Assembly (NCBI GenBank): GCA_035628915.1
Contig: DASPIW010000048.1
Location: 186,001-250,000 of the forward strand
DNA length: 64,000 nt
Direction: 5' to 3'
Origin: JARBUG01 sp035628915
GTDB lineage: Bacteria; Bacillota; Sulfobacillia; Symbiobacteriales; Symbiobacteriaceae
Shown here: positions 16,061 through 24,775 of the stretch, piece after piece
Numbering within the stretch: the stretch's first letter is position 1
Layout: every line of letters starts with the position of its first letter
Program-made: the position numbers and the translations under genes
Notes under the pieces: model-generated
Seen by the model: the letters and a program-made list of their open reading frames with translations, nothing else
The model's database searches: none
Told to the model about the DNA's origin: nothing

Positions 16061-16411
16061 ATGAGGGTGGCGCTCTTGGCAGCCAGCGGACTGCTTGCCG
16101 CGACGCTGGAGGGATTCGTCGAATCGCACCCCGGCGCCGGCGTCGAGATCGTCTGGACAGTCATGGAGCCCGGGAGCATCCTCGCCGCCCTGGACCACGC
16201 ACCCGACCTGTTCCTGCTCGACATGCGCTGGCGAGAGCAGGCGCTGGCCGCCGCCCAGACGCTCCAGGACCTGGGCGCCGGCCTCATCATCTGTCTCTTC
16301 GAGCATCTTGACGACCCGCTTATCGGCGATGCGCTGGCCATGGGCCTGGACATCTTCCAGTGGAGCTCTCCGACGGGGGCGCTGCTCGAACACATCCAGG
16401 CGACCGGCTAA
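16061..16411 (+). CDS. Stand-alone receiver-like protein
   Basis: The 116-residue protein looks like a response-regulator receiver domain without an output domain. It has alternating strands and helices with a candidate phospho-acceptor Asp in DLFLLDMRW at the end of strand 3. The N-terminal acidic pair normally found after strand 1 is replaced (LLAASG), and the Thr/Ser and Lys positions on strands 4 and 5 are not obvious, so it may be a pseudo-receiver. The start is ATG at 16061 behind GGAGGGG. It converges with the TPR protein gene, with only five bases between the two stops. Confidence 0.65.
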   Translation: MRVALLAASGLLAATLEGFVESHPGAGVEIVWTVMEPGSILAALDHAPDLFLLDMRWREQALAAAQTLQDLGAGLIICLFEHLDDPLIGDALAMGLDIFQWSSPTGALLEHIQATG

Positions 16412-16416
16412 GGCCC

Positions 16417-17826
16417 CTAGACCCGGAGCCCCAGCGCCTCGGCCGGCGAGCGACCGCCCAGCCACTTCATCAGGTTTTCCATGTCCGGGTCGGTCTGTAC
16501 ATAGTCCAGGTAGGCCAGATCGCCGGAAACAGCTTCGCGCAGCCAGCGCAGGCAGTCGTCGATCTGGTTGGAGAGGCTGAAGTAGCAGGCGATCGTATAG
16601 GCGATAAGGGGCGTCTTCTGCGGCGCACCGAGCACCCGCTCAATGGCCTGACGCGCCAGCCACTCATAGGTGCCGCGCTGGTCCGGCGGGCTGATATTGC
16701 ACCAGTTGCGATAGGAGCAGGCCATGGCAGCTTGAATCAGCGCCAGGGTCAGGGGGTTGCTCGCCTTTTCCGCGACTTCGTTGTACGCGGAGACCGACTT
16801 GTCCTGCAGCCCCAGAAAGCTGTACAGGTTCCCCAGGTTCAGGTGAGCCTGATAGTGAATGCCGCACAGGCCCCGCTTCTTCGCCGCTTCTGCAGCGGCG
16901 GTGAACTCCTTGAGGGCGTTGGTCCAGTCGCCCATCCGTTGGAACAGCAGGCCCCTTGTATTGGGGTCCCGGGAGATCGAGATCAGGATGGCGTCCGCCA
17001 CCAGTTGTGCGACCACCTTCGTCAGTTCACCGGCGCCGGCGTACTGCTGCGGATCGACGGAGACGACGTGCAGATAGCGTACGTAGCCGTTGGCGCTGTC
17101 CACCAGGGAGACCGAGGCGTTCAGCATCCCGTCATCCAGGGAGATGTCGACATTGATGCGCTGCACAGCGCGGGAGTAGAGCATCTCCAGGGCCTTGGCC
17201 AGCAGCCGGGCCTGGGCGAAGCCCGAATCGCCGATGAAATTGAAATCCGGCACAACCGCCCCTTTCTCATCGTAAAAAGTGAGACCGGCGTCGTTCATGT
17301 TAGTAGCCAATTGATGCGGAAGGCCGGGCAGACGGCCCGTCGGGTCGGTGAACTCCCCCAGCCCCAGCAGCGGAATGCCTTTGGAGCGCAGAATGGCCAG
17401 GCGGATCGTCTCCATGCCGAACTTGAAGAAGAGCGCGATGAACAGTACGATGGCCGCAATCCACCCGAGCACTTCCATGATGGATGCAGCCGTGGTGCTG
17501 CCGCCTTCGGCCACTCCGGGCAGCCAGGAGAACCATTTGACCCAGAAGGGCTCGGGCGTTTCGACTGGTTTGCGCGCGTCAAGGATGCCCTGAAGCGACT
17601 TCCGGGCGTCCTCGTTATCGGGCCAGAGTTCCAGCGCTTCCCGGTAATACTGCTCAGCCTGGGTGAGATCCCCGGCGCGTTCGTACATCTGGCCGACGGC
17701 GAATTTGCTCTGCGAATCCCGCTTCGGGTCGCCCGTCGTCGGCTCGGCCAGGGCGATGGCTGGCAAGAGGGCAGTGAGCCAGACGGCGAGGAGCATCAGA
17801 ACGGCAACGCCACGCCGCAAGCGCAC
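16417..17826 (-). CDS. Exported/membrane protein with TPR-like repeats
   Basis: The 469-residue protein starts at GTG 17826 behind GGAGGTGG. A signal peptide (MLLAVWLTALLPAIALAEP) is followed by one TPR-like unit (AVGQMYERAGDLTQAEQYYREALELWPDN). One strong transmembrane helix follows at about residues 113-137 (SIMEVLGWIAAIVLFIALFF). The remaining 330 residues would be cytoplasmic and include a second TPR group (GLLFQRMGDWTNALKEFTAA and HLNLGNLYSFLGLQDKSVSA). The specific family is not recognised; a scaffold role is likely. No enzyme motif is seen. Confidence 0.75.
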   Translation of the reverse strand: MRLRRGVAVLMLLAVWLTALLPAIALAEPTTGDPKRDSQSKFAVGQMYERAGDLTQAEQYYREALELWPDNEDARKSLQGILDARKPVETPEPFWVKWFSWLPGVAEGGSTTAASIMEVLGWIAAIVLFIALFFKFGMETIRLAILRSKGIPLLGLGEFTDPTGRLPGLPHQLATNMNDAGLTFYDEKGAVVPDFNFIGDSGFAQARLLAKALEMLYSRAVQRINVDISLDDGMLNASVSLVDSANGYVRYLHVVSVDPQQYAGAGELTKVVAQLVADAILISISRDPNTRGLLFQRMGDWTNALKEFTAAAEAAKKRGLCGIHYQAHLNLGNLYSFLGLQDKSVSAYNEVAEKASNPLTLALIQAAMACSYRNWCNISPPDQRGTYEWLARQAIERVLGAPQKTPLIAYTIACYFSLSNQIDDCLRWLREAVSGDLAYLDYVQTDPDMENLMKWLGGRSPAEALGLRV

Positions 17827-17950
17827 GCCGCCACCTCCAATACTTCGGAATCAATGGTCTCCTGGCGGTATCATGTTCGGCGGCTAATCTGCAATTCCCT
17901 TCATTTTCCATATACGCTCACAGATAGAATCCAGCGGGAGGGGGGATCCG

Positions 17951-19600
17951 ATGCGCCGGTGGCTATGGCCGGGAATGCTGCTGATTTTCGCGGGGGTGAC
18001 GGGGCTGGCCGGCTGGCGGGTGGCATCCGCCGCTGGTGTGCCCGACGCGGGGCGCTGGGCCGACGCCGTGGCCTATGTGGGCAGGCTTCAGCTGCAGGTG
18101 CTAGATACCCGGGAATCGCTCTACGGGCGTGCAGTGTCGGGCTTCGGGACGGTGGAGGGGCTGGGGGGCCTCGAGGCGGGCGCCGCCTGGCTCATGGGGG
18201 AAGGGGAAGCGGAGAGTGCCGGTGCGCTCCTCCGCTATGTGCGCGCTGCCAGGGAGACTCCTGACCGGGAGCGCCTGGTTTCCCAATACCGGGCCGCCGA
18301 TGACGCCTTACAGGCGCTCCACGCTGCCCAGGTTCGCCTGCAGGAATCGGCTGCGGCGGCCGGCAGCCCCCCGCTGGCGCCCGTGTTGCTGGTGCTCAGC
18401 GGCGTTGTGGCGCTAGCCGCCCTGGGCGTCGGCCTGGCCCTTGCACCGGAGCGAGCATCGGAGGATGCACCGCTTGTGCCGGGCGACAGCGGGCGGATTG
18501 CGGCCCGGGCCCGGCGCCTGGCTGACGTGGCTCCGGCCCTGGCCGCCCAGGGCGGCGCCCTCTGCCGGGAAGCCGCGCTTATGGAAGCGAACGTCGTGGA
18601 TGTCGCCCGGCATGACCGGGAACTGGCGGGCGGGCTGGCCACGGTTGCGGAACTGGCCGGCACTGCCCGGCACACGCTGGAGCATGTGGCTGCAGGCCGG
18701 TCCCGGCGGCCGGATGAGGCCGCACCGGAAGAAGCTGGGCGCCGGGCCCGGGAGATGGCAACCGGCGCTGCCGCAGCTGTCGATCAGGCCAGGAGCACTA
18801 GTGAGACCATCGCCGGGGTGGCCGAGACGATACGCGCCTTGGCCGAGGGTACAGGCCGGGCCCTGGACGAAGTGCACCGGCTCCGGGCAGAGGCTGCCGG
18901 GGCGGCCGGGCTCCTGGACGAGCTGAGCCGGAAGGCGGCGGAGGGGGACAAGGCGGTGGCCGCGATGCGGTCCATCGCCACGCAGACCAACATGCTGGCG
19001 CTCAACGCGGCCATTGAAGCGGCCCGCGCAGGCAAGAGCGGACGCGGGTTCGCCGTCGTGGCGGATGCCGTTCGCGGCCTCGCCAGGCAGGCGCAGGAAC
19101 AGACCCATGAGATTGAGAAGCGGCTGGCGGGGCTTTCCGATGGTGCACAGCGGGGTCTTGAATCGACTCGGACCCAGCAGGACCTGGCCACTCGGGTATC
19201 GGGCGCCCTGGAGGCAACGGCTGCCGACCTGATCAGTGTCGTGCAATCCGCTGCCGCAGGCGCGGAGCTGGCCGGGGTTCTCGAGCGGGAATTGCAGCAG
19301 CTGCTGAATCTGGGGCGGGGTTTGCAGGCTGAACTGCAGCAGGCGCAGGTCAACCGCTCCGCTCATCAGGCCGCCGCCGGCCACGAGCCGGGCGCCCGCA
19401 TCGAAGCGGTACTGGCCCGCATTTCCGAGGAAGTGCGGCAGCTGGTGTTGGGCACCGCCGAAACGGCCATGGCGCTGGAAGAAGTCCGGCTGGCAGCCGG
19501 GAACCTGAATGCGGGCATGCAGTTCTATGCCGCCGATACTGCGGCCTGGGGCAAGGACGCCGCTGGTCTGGCCGCCGCGCTGCAGGACCAGACGCTCTGA
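17951..19600 (+). CDS. Methyl-accepting chemotaxis-like signalling protein
   Basis: The 549-residue protein has an N-terminal membrane helix (WPGMLLIFAGVTGLAGWRVA) and a second helix near 138-160 (APVLLVLSGVVALAALGVGL) enclosing a short, Ala/Gly-rich helical sensor of about 110 residues. The cytoplasmic part is a long coiled coil with the conserved signalling tip IATQTNMLALNAAIEAARAG and GFAVVADAVRGLARQ. A typical HAMP domain is not obvious. The tip should bind CheA/CheW, but no other chemotaxis gene lies in the window. The ATG at 17951 follows GGAGGGGGG. Confidence 0.87.
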   Translation: MRRWLWPGMLLIFAGVTGLAGWRVASAAGVPDAGRWADAVAYVGRLQLQVLDTRESLYGRAVSGFGTVEGLGGLEAGAAWLMGEGEAESAGALLRYVRAARETPDRERLVSQYRAADDALQALHAAQVRLQESAAAAGSPPLAPVLLVLSGVVALAALGVGLALAPERASEDAPLVPGDSGRIAARARRLADVAPALAAQGGALCREAALMEANVVDVARHDRELAGGLATVAELAGTARHTLEHVAAGRSRRPDEAAPEEAGRRAREMATGAAAAVDQARSTSETIAGVAETIRALAEGTGRALDEVHRLRAEAAGAAGLLDELSRKAAEGDKAVAAMRSIATQTNMLALNAAIEAARAGKSGRGFAVVADAVRGLARQAQEQTHEIEKRLAGLSDGAQRGLESTRTQQDLATRVSGALEATAADLISVVQSAAAGAELAGVLERELQQLLNLGRGLQAELQQAQVNRSAHQAAAGHEPGARIEAVLARISEEVRQLVLGTAETAMALEEVRLAAGNLNAGMQFYAADTAAWGKDAAGLAAALQDQTL

Positions 19601-19624
19601 GAATCATAAGAGCAGGAAAACGCG

Positions 19625-19655
19625 AGCCACATCCCGAACCATGGGATGTGGCTTA
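19625..19655 (+). terminator. Hairpin between the chemoreceptor gene and tatA
   Basis: An 11-bp stem AGCCACATCCC / GGGATGTGGCT has a 7-base loop and only a weak T-containing tail. It may attenuate rather than stop transcription. Confidence 0.5.
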
Positions 19656-19693
19656 TCGTCTGCCCCAGCGGGCAATTCAGGGAGGAAAACGCT

Positions 19694-19876
19694 ATGCGCA
19701 ACATCGGCACGATGGAACTTGTGCTGATCGTCCTGGTCATCGTCTTGATTTTTGGCGCCGCGAAGCTGCCTCAGCTCGGTCGTGCTGTGGGCGACACGCT
19801 TAAGGAATTTAAGAAATCTATGAAGGATGCCAGCACTGACGAAAAGGCAGAAGAGAAGAGCACCGAGAAAAAATAA
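19694..19876 (+). CDS. tatA: Sec-independent protein translocase TatA/E
   Basis: The 60-residue protein has a single N-terminal transmembrane helix (LVLIVLVIVLIFGAAKLPQL). The FG-x-x-x-L-P hinge and amphipathic helix (GRAVGDTLKEFKKS) typical of TatA follow, then a charged Lys/Glu tail. TatA oligomers form the pore of the twin-arginine export system for folded proteins. The start is ATG 19694 behind GGAGG. No tatC lies beside it, so the rest of the system is elsewhere. A Tat-signal enzyme is encoded in this window (beta-glucosidase at about 52.5-54.0 kb). Confidence 0.93.
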   Translation: MRNIGTMELVLIVLVIVLIFGAAKLPQLGRAVGDTLKEFKKSMKDASTDEKAEEKSTEKK

Positions 19877-19973
19877 CGCCTTTCCCCCGGTCTGCCTGGG
19901 AGAGCCGCGCCCTTCACGGGGGGCTCCGTTCCCGGGTACGACCGGGGGTTTCGGTTATACCCAAGGAGTGGAT

Positions 19974-20870
19974 GTGCACATGGTGCTGCAACTGAACGGC
20001 GTCTTTGCCCCGGTTCCCACGGCTTTCGACGGTGACGGAAACCTGGCCCTGGACCAGTACCAGGCCAATATTGCCGCCCTGTGCGGCGCCGGGCTTGATG
20101 GCGTCGTCCTGCTGGGGTCGAACGGCGAGTACGTCTACCTTGATGAGGCGGAGAAGCGCGAGGTAATCCGGGCAGGCCTGGAGGCACTCCCCAAGGGCAA
20201 GCTGGGTCTGGTGGGCACCGGGTGCGAATCGACGCGGGCGACGGTAACCCTAACCGAGGAGGCGGCCCGGCTGGGCGCCCACGCGGTCATGGTGGTGCAT
20301 CCATGTTACTATAAGCCCCTCATGACCAAGGCTGCCCTGCTAGAGCATTACCGGGCAGTGGGCAAGGCTTCGCCGGTGCCGGTCATGCTCTACAGCGTTC
20401 CCAAGTTTACGGGCTTCGACCTCCCGGTCGAGGTGGCGGTTGCGCTTTCGCAGGAGGAGAACATTATCGGCATAAAGGACAGCGCCGGCAACGTGATTCA
20501 GTTGCAGGAGTTGCTCCTGAAGTCCCGGCCCGGCTGGAACGTGCTGGTCGGCACCGGCAGCGCCTTCCTGGCTGCGCTGAGCGTCGGCGTACGCGGCGGG
20601 GTGCTCGCCCTGGCCGATGTGGCGCCCGCTGAGTGCGTCGACCTGTACAACCTTTGCCAGGCCGGTCGGTGGGTGGAAGCACAGGCGTTGCAGGCCCGGC
20701 TTCTTCCGGTCAACCAGGCCGTTGGCGGTTATCTGGGAATTCCCGGCGTCAAGGCTGCCATGGAGATGCGCGGCTGGTACGGCGGTCCGCCGCGGTTGCC
20801 CCTGCAGCCACTGAGCAACGCAGAACGCACTTCTCTGCGAAACATTCTCACCAGTGCCAGCTTGATTTGA
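19974..20870 (+). CDS. Dihydrodipicolinate synthase-family aldolase
   Basis: The protein of about 298 residues is a class I aldolase of the DapA/NanA family. It shows GVVLLGSNGEYVYLDEAEK (the G-x-x-G-E substrate loop), the catalytic-tyrosine segment MLYSVPKFTG and the Schiff-base lysine in IIGIKDSAGN. DapA itself usually has Y-N-x-P and T-T-G-E; the changes here suggest a relative such as a 4-hydroxy-2-oxoglutarate or keto-deoxy-sugar aldolase. The start chosen is GTG 19974, five bases after AAGGAG; ATG 19980 is possible. Confidence 0.85.
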   Translation: MHMVLQLNGVFAPVPTAFDGDGNLALDQYQANIAALCGAGLDGVVLLGSNGEYVYLDEAEKREVIRAGLEALPKGKLGLVGTGCESTRATVTLTEEAARLGAHAVMVVHPCYYKPLMTKAALLEHYRAVGKASPVPVMLYSVPKFTGFDLPVEVAVALSQEENIIGIKDSAGNVIQLQELLLKSRPGWNVLVGTGSAFLAALSVGVRGGVLALADVAPAECVDLYNLCQAGRWVEAQALQARLLPVNQAVGGYLGIPGVKAAMEMRGWYGGPPRLPLQPLSNAERTSLRNILTSASLI

Positions 20871-20884
20871 AAGGAGCGAGCCAC

Positions 20885-22015
20885 ATGGCCACGTCCTGCC
20901 CCCGGTGGGTGAGCGCGGCAGCGGCACTTCTGCTTATGTTGTGCGCCGGCACGGCGTTCGGCGCCGACCCGTCAGCTCAGCCGCCTATGCCGCAGCGGAA
21001 CTACAAAGATGCACAGTATGTGCAGCTGTCATTGGGCCAGCCCAACCTGGAAGATGGACTGCGCCTGGTGGACGGGCTGCCCGACGGCCTGACCCAGCCT
21101 TCGCTTGAGCTGGGCGGGCGCCAGTCCCTCGCCAATCAGATCGCACCCGAGCGATATTTCTACTTTGATGTGGACGATACGTACATCAGCGGTGGGAAGA
21201 ATAAGGTGCAGATTGCCGTCACCTACCGCGACATGGGGCTGACACCCATCTACCTTGAGTATGACTCCTATGACCCGCTGCGCCCGCAGTCAAAAGCCGA
21301 CGACGTGACGAGGAAACGGGTCGTGCTGACGAGCCGGGGTAACACGGAAGGGCTGAAGACCCAGTTTGCCACCCTGGAGGACGCCCGGTTCAGCGGTACA
21401 CAGGCAGGCGGAGCGGATTTCCGGGTCTTCACCACAGACGCCCTGATCCTGACCAACGTCTCCGTCCTGCGCATGGCTCATGAGGAGCCGGCGCCGTCCA
21501 TCCGGGTCCAGTTGGACGGCAAACTGGTTACCTTTGATCCCAATGAGGTGCAGCCGTTTATCCAGAATAACCGCACGCTGGTGCCCATGCGGGCCATCTT
21601 CAACGCCCTGGGCGTCCGCAACGACGATATCATCTGGCACAACGACACTCGGACGGTGGAGGCAAAGAAAGGCAATACGATGATTGCCCTCACCATCGAC
21701 GATGTGACGGTTAAGGTCAACGGGAAGGTTTTGGACGAGAAGCTCGACCAGCCCGCGATCATCGTCGGCAGCCGGACGGTCGTGCCGCTGCGCTTCGTGG
21801 CCACGCAGTTCGGGCTGAAGGTCGAGTGGAACGAGGCCGAGCGGATGGTGATTCTCACCACCCTGCCGCCGGCGCCCGCCGACCCCACGTGGCCGACGTT
21901 CCCGCTGCCTCCGGCGCAGCCCGGGTCAACGCAGCCCGGGTCAACGCAGCCCGGCACGCCGCAGCCCGGCACGCCGCAGCCCGGTACCACTCAGCCCTCT
22001 CCGCCTAAGCCGTAA
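20885..22015 (+). CDS. Exported copper amine oxidase-like domain protein
   Basis: The 376-residue protein starts at ATG 20885 behind AAAGGAG. It has a signal peptide (AAAALLLMLCAGTAFGA) and a central region of unknown family. Two copper-amine-oxidase N-terminal-like modules follow (LVPMRAIFNALGVRNDDIIW and VVPLRFVATQFGLKVEWNE). This stalk module is common in secreted proteins of clostridia-like bacteria and usually lacks oxidase activity. The C-terminus is a Pro/Gln/Gly repeat (PGSTQ and PGTPQ units) that probably spans the wall. It lies 14 bases after the aldolase gene and directly upstream of the YitT gene. Confidence 0.82.
   Translation: MATSCPRWVSAAAALLLMLCAGTAFGADPSAQPPMPQRNYKDAQYVQLSLGQPNLEDGLRLVDGLPDGLTQPSLELGGRQSLANQIAPERYFYFDVDDTYISGGKNKVQIAVTYRDMGLTPIYLEYDSYDPLRPQSKADDVTRKRVVLTSRGNTEGLKTQFATLEDARFSGTQAGGADFRVFTTDALILTNVSVLRMAHEEPAPSIRVQLDGKLVTFDPNEVQPFIQNNRTLVPMRAIFNALGVRNDDIIWHNDTRTVEAKKGNTMIALTIDDVTVKVNGKVLDEKLDQPAIIVGSRTVVPLRFVATQFGLKVEWNEAERMVILTTLPPAPADPTWPTFPLPPAQPGSTQPGSTQPGTPQPGTPQPGTTQPSPPKP
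21917..21991 (+). repeat. Five 15-base tandem repeats inside the CDS
   Basis: Five in-frame units begin CAGCCCGG: two end GTCAACG, two end CACGCCG and one ends TACCACT. They encode the Q-P-G-x-x tail and could expand or contract by slippage. Confidence 0.9.
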
Positions 22016-22030
22016 GGAGGCCCATTACCC

Positions 22031-22858
22031 TTGCTCTGGGTTATTCCCCTGCTTTCGGGCGCCCTGCTCATGGCACTTTCCGTCAACCTGTTTCTCGTGC
22101 CCCTGAAGCTCGCCGAAGGCGGCGTGGTGGGTGTGGGCATCATCCTCCAGCACAAGCTGGGCGTACCCATCTGGGCCACGACGCTCTTGCTCAACATCCC
22201 CGTTATCGCCATGGGCGTGAGGGTCAGGGGCTGGAACCTGCTCTGGAAGTCGCTCGTCGGCGTCGGCGCCTTCTCGCTCTTCCTGGGCCTGACCCAGCGC
22301 ATGCAGCCCGTGACCAACCAGACCATTCTCGCAATCGTCTACGGCGGGCTTCTGATGGGCCTTGGCCTCGGGCTGGTGCTGCGCTCCGGCGGCACCACCG
22401 GCGGGACGGACATTCTGGCCATCGTGGGGCATCAGAAGTTCGGGCTCTCCGTCGGAACGCTGGTGATGGGCGTCGATGCCTGCGTCCTACTGGCAGCCGG
22501 CTTCGCCTTCTCCGCGGAGGCGGCGATGTGGTCGGCCATTACTCTGCTGATTTCAAGCAGGGTGGTCGACCTGGTTCAGGAAGGCTTCTACGCCGCCAAG
22601 GGCCTGACCATCATCACCACCGAACCCAAGCAGATTGCCCAGCGCATCATGGACGAGGTGGGCCGGGGCTGCACGATCCTCCCCGCTGTCGGGGCGTATA
22701 CCGGGCAGGCCAAGAGCATGCTCTACGTGGTGCTCCAGCGCGGTGAGCTCCAGCCGGTGAAGGCGATGGTCAACGCCATCGACCCCCGATCGTTCATGGT
22801 CGTCAGCGACGTGCACGAAGTGCTGGGCGAAGGCTTCCGGGACCCGGATCCTAAGTAG
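22031..22858 (+). CDS. YitT-family membrane protein
   Basis: The 275-residue protein has five or six hydrophobic segments in the first 190 residues, with the conserved loop RSGGTTGGTDILA. A soluble C-terminal DUF2179 domain follows (LTIITTEPKQIAQRIMDEVG and on to SFMVVSDVHEVLGEGF). The family is common in Firmicutes; its transport substrate is not established. The start is TTG 22031 behind AAGGAGG, 15 bases after the preceding stop, so the two genes are probably cotranscribed. Confidence 0.9.
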   Translation: MLWVIPLLSGALLMALSVNLFLVPLKLAEGGVVGVGIILQHKLGVPIWATTLLLNIPVIAMGVRVRGWNLLWKSLVGVGAFSLFLGLTQRMQPVTNQTILAIVYGGLLMGLGLGLVLRSGGTTGGTDILAIVGHQKFGLSVGTLVMGVDACVLLAAGFAFSAEAAMWSAITLLISSRVVDLVQEGFYAAKGLTIITTEPKQIAQRIMDEVGRGCTILPAVGAYTGQAKSMLYVVLQRGELQPVKAMVNAIDPRSFMVVSDVHEVLGEGFRDPDPK

Positions 22859-22879
22859 CACAAATTGTTCTCGAAGCCA

Positions 22880-22912
22880 AGGGCGTATGTGCATCCTCTG
22901 CACGTACGCCCT
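22880..22912 (+). terminator. Hairpin after the yitT-like gene
   Basis: A 14-bp stem (22880-22893 with 22899-22912, one wobble pair) has a 5-base loop. There is no good T run, so termination is only probable. Confidence 0.55.
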
Positions 22913-22999
22913 GAATCCTGCTCGCTGCTGTGGACGCAGGCTACGCTGCAGTCCTCATGTCATTGAAGGCTGCTTATGTGAGGTAATGGAGACATTTTG

Positions 23000-23142
23000 C
23001 CACGGAGTGCGCGGAAGTACGGAGGCCACGGAATGGGACGAAAAAGTGGTGATGGCGCCGTGCCATCTGCGGAATCCGCGCCCATATCACATTCCCACTT
23101 CCACTGCCGCGATTTCCGTGTCCCATTCCGCGTCCTCCGTGG
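23000..23142. repeat. Imperfect long inverted repeat with CCACGGA / TCCGTGG ends
   Basis: Bases 23000-23016 (CCACGGAGTGCGCGGAA) pair with 23126-23142 at 15 of 17 positions. A second CCACGGAATGGGAC unit at 23026-23039 is complementary to GTCCCATTCC near 23120-23129. Between the arms there is no gene. It looks like a decayed palindromic mobile or dispersed element. Confidence 0.6.
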
Positions 23143-23270
23143 AAAAAACCCCGTTCCCATTCCCACATTCAAGTCCCGTACTGCTACATGGCGGCAGGCC
23201 AACAGGTGATTGATCGCCGCCGCCTCGAACTATCCGGATGAGAAGAAACGAGCGGGGGGGAAGAACCGGC

Positions 23271-24623
23271 GTGGAGATCACACAGCTGATGCAGGCTGCA
23301 GCGCCCCTCCTGGAAGCCCTGCACGACGGCGTGGCCGTCTGCGATGCGGACGGGATCGTCGTGTATGTAAACGAAGCGAACGCACGCATTACCGGGATGG
23401 TCGCCCGGAACGTGCTGGAACGGCCCGTCCGGGAAGTGGCGCCCGATTCGCATCTGCTGCAGGTGTTGGAGTCCCGGCGGCCGCTGGTGGGCGTGCGCAC
23501 GCGGGTTGCCGGGCGTGAGGTCATCTCCAACATCGTGCCGCTGCAGGAAGGGGGCCGGCTCATCGGCGCCGTCTCCGTCTTCCGGGACGTCACGGAAGTG
23601 ATGGCCCTGAACGCCCAGCTTGCCGAGGCGCACAACACCATCGCCCTGCTGCGGGGCTACTTGAGCACGGGCGATGAGCTGGACGGCGTGGTCATCGGGC
23701 GGAGCCCGGTGGCCCAGCGGGCCTTCAATCTGGCCCTGCGGGCGGCGGCTGTGGGCTCTCCGGTCCTGATCGAGGGGGAGAGCGGCACCGGCAAGGAGGT
23801 CGTGGCTCGGCTGATTCACGCCCACAGCGACCGCAAGGGGCGCCCATTCATCGCCATGAACTGCGCCGCCGTGCCCGCCACGCTGCTGGAAAGCGAGCTG
23901 TTCGGCTACGACGAAGGCGCCTTCACGGGCGCCCGCCGGGGCGGCCGGGCAGGCCTGTTCGAGATGGCCGACGGCGGCACGCTCTTCCTCGACGAAATTG
24001 GCGATATGGAGCTGGCCATGCAGGCCAAGCTCCTCCGAGCGCTGCAGGGTGGCGAATTCCGCCGGCTGGGCGGCGGTGCAGTCCGCAAGTCTGACGTGCG
24101 CATCATATCGGCGACGAACCGGCCTCTGCAGGGGCTCGTCGAGGCGAAGCAGTTCCGGGAAGACCTGTACTACCGGCTGCGCGTGATCCGCATCCTGCTG
24201 CCGCCCCTGCGGGAGCGGCGGGAGGACCTGCCCACCTTTATCGAGCACGGCCTGCGGCGGGCCGGCGAGCGGCTGGGACGGGCGCCCGCCGCCCTCGACC
24301 AGGCGGCGCTGCGATTGCTGCTGGCGTACCAGTACCCGGGCAACGTGCGGGAACTGGAGAACCTGCTGGAGCAGGCGATGGTGCTGGACGACGACGGCGT
24401 CATCACGGAGAGCGACCTGCCGCCGGAGGTGGCGCCCAGAGACGCGGGCGCGACGGTCGGCCTACTGGCCGAAACCGCCGGCTTTCCGGGGTGGGATGAA
24501 GTGGAGAAGGCCCTGCTGGAAGCGGGCCTGCGCCATTTCTCGTCCAAGGCTGCGCTGGCCGAGCATTTGGGGATGGGGCGGGCTACCCTCTACCGGAAGC
24601 TGGCGAAGCATGGGTTGCAGTAA
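23271..24623 (+). CDS. PAS-domain sigma-54-dependent transcriptional activator
   Basis: The protein of about 450 residues has an N-terminal PAS domain (residues ~10-110, LLEALHDGVAVCDADGIVVY), then the AAA+ domain. This has Walker A GESGTGKE (169-176), the sigma-54 contact loop GAFTGA (216-221), and LFLDEIGDM as Walker B. A Fis-type helix-turn-helix closes it (SKAALAEHLGMGRATLYRKL). It activates RNA polymerase carrying sigma-54. The start chosen is GTG 23271 behind a G-rich box; an ATG at 23238 lacks one. It lies directly upstream of tryptophanase, whose promoter is of the -24/-12 type, so it is the likely regulator and may sense an aromatic ligand through PAS. Confidence 0.9.
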   Translation: MEITQLMQAAAPLLEALHDGVAVCDADGIVVYVNEANARITGMVARNVLERPVREVAPDSHLLQVLESRRPLVGVRTRVAGREVISNIVPLQEGGRLIGAVSVFRDVTEVMALNAQLAEAHNTIALLRGYLSTGDELDGVVIGRSPVAQRAFNLALRAAAVGSPVLIEGESGTGKEVVARLIHAHSDRKGRPFIAMNCAAVPATLLESELFGYDEGAFTGARRGGRAGLFEMADGGTLFLDEIGDMELAMQAKLLRALQGGEFRRLGGGAVRKSDVRIISATNRPLQGLVEAKQFREDLYYRLRVIRILLPPLRERREDLPTFIEHGLRRAGERLGRAPAALDQAALRLLLAYQYPGNVRELENLLEQAMVLDDDGVITESDLPPEVAPRDAGATVGLLAETAGFPGWDEVEKALLEAGLRHFSSKAALAEHLGMGRATLYRKLAKHGLQ

Positions 24624-24624
24624 T

Positions 24625-24682
24625 TGTCTCACGCTGTATCGAAATGAGACATCTATGCCGGGGTATCGCGTCTCATTTTGAT
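24625..24682 (+). promoter_or_regulatory. Probable activator binding sites upstream of tnaA
   Basis: Three related half-sites occur: TGTCTCA (24625-24631), TGAGACA (24645-24651) and GTCTCA (24670-24675). The last two lie inside a 13-bp inverted repeat (24638-24650 with 24670-24682, 12 of 13 matching). They sit 35-90 bases upstream of the -24/-12 promoter, the usual place for enhancer-binding proteins. Confidence 0.7.
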
Positions 24683-24715
24683 CCATTAACACCCTTCAAG
24701 CGGCCAATCGGCGGG

Positions 24716-24731
24716 TGGCATAGTTCTTGCA
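24716..24731 (+). promoter_or_regulatory. Sigma-54 (-24/-12) promoter of tnaA
   Basis: TGGCAT-AGTTC-TTGCA matches the consensus TGGCAY-N5-TTGCW, with GG and GC separated by exactly 10 bases. It lies 45 bases upstream of the tryptophanase start. Confidence 0.85.
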
Positions 24732-24775
24732 AAAACTATCAGGCAAGACGGACACTGTGGAAGGGTGGATTTCGC

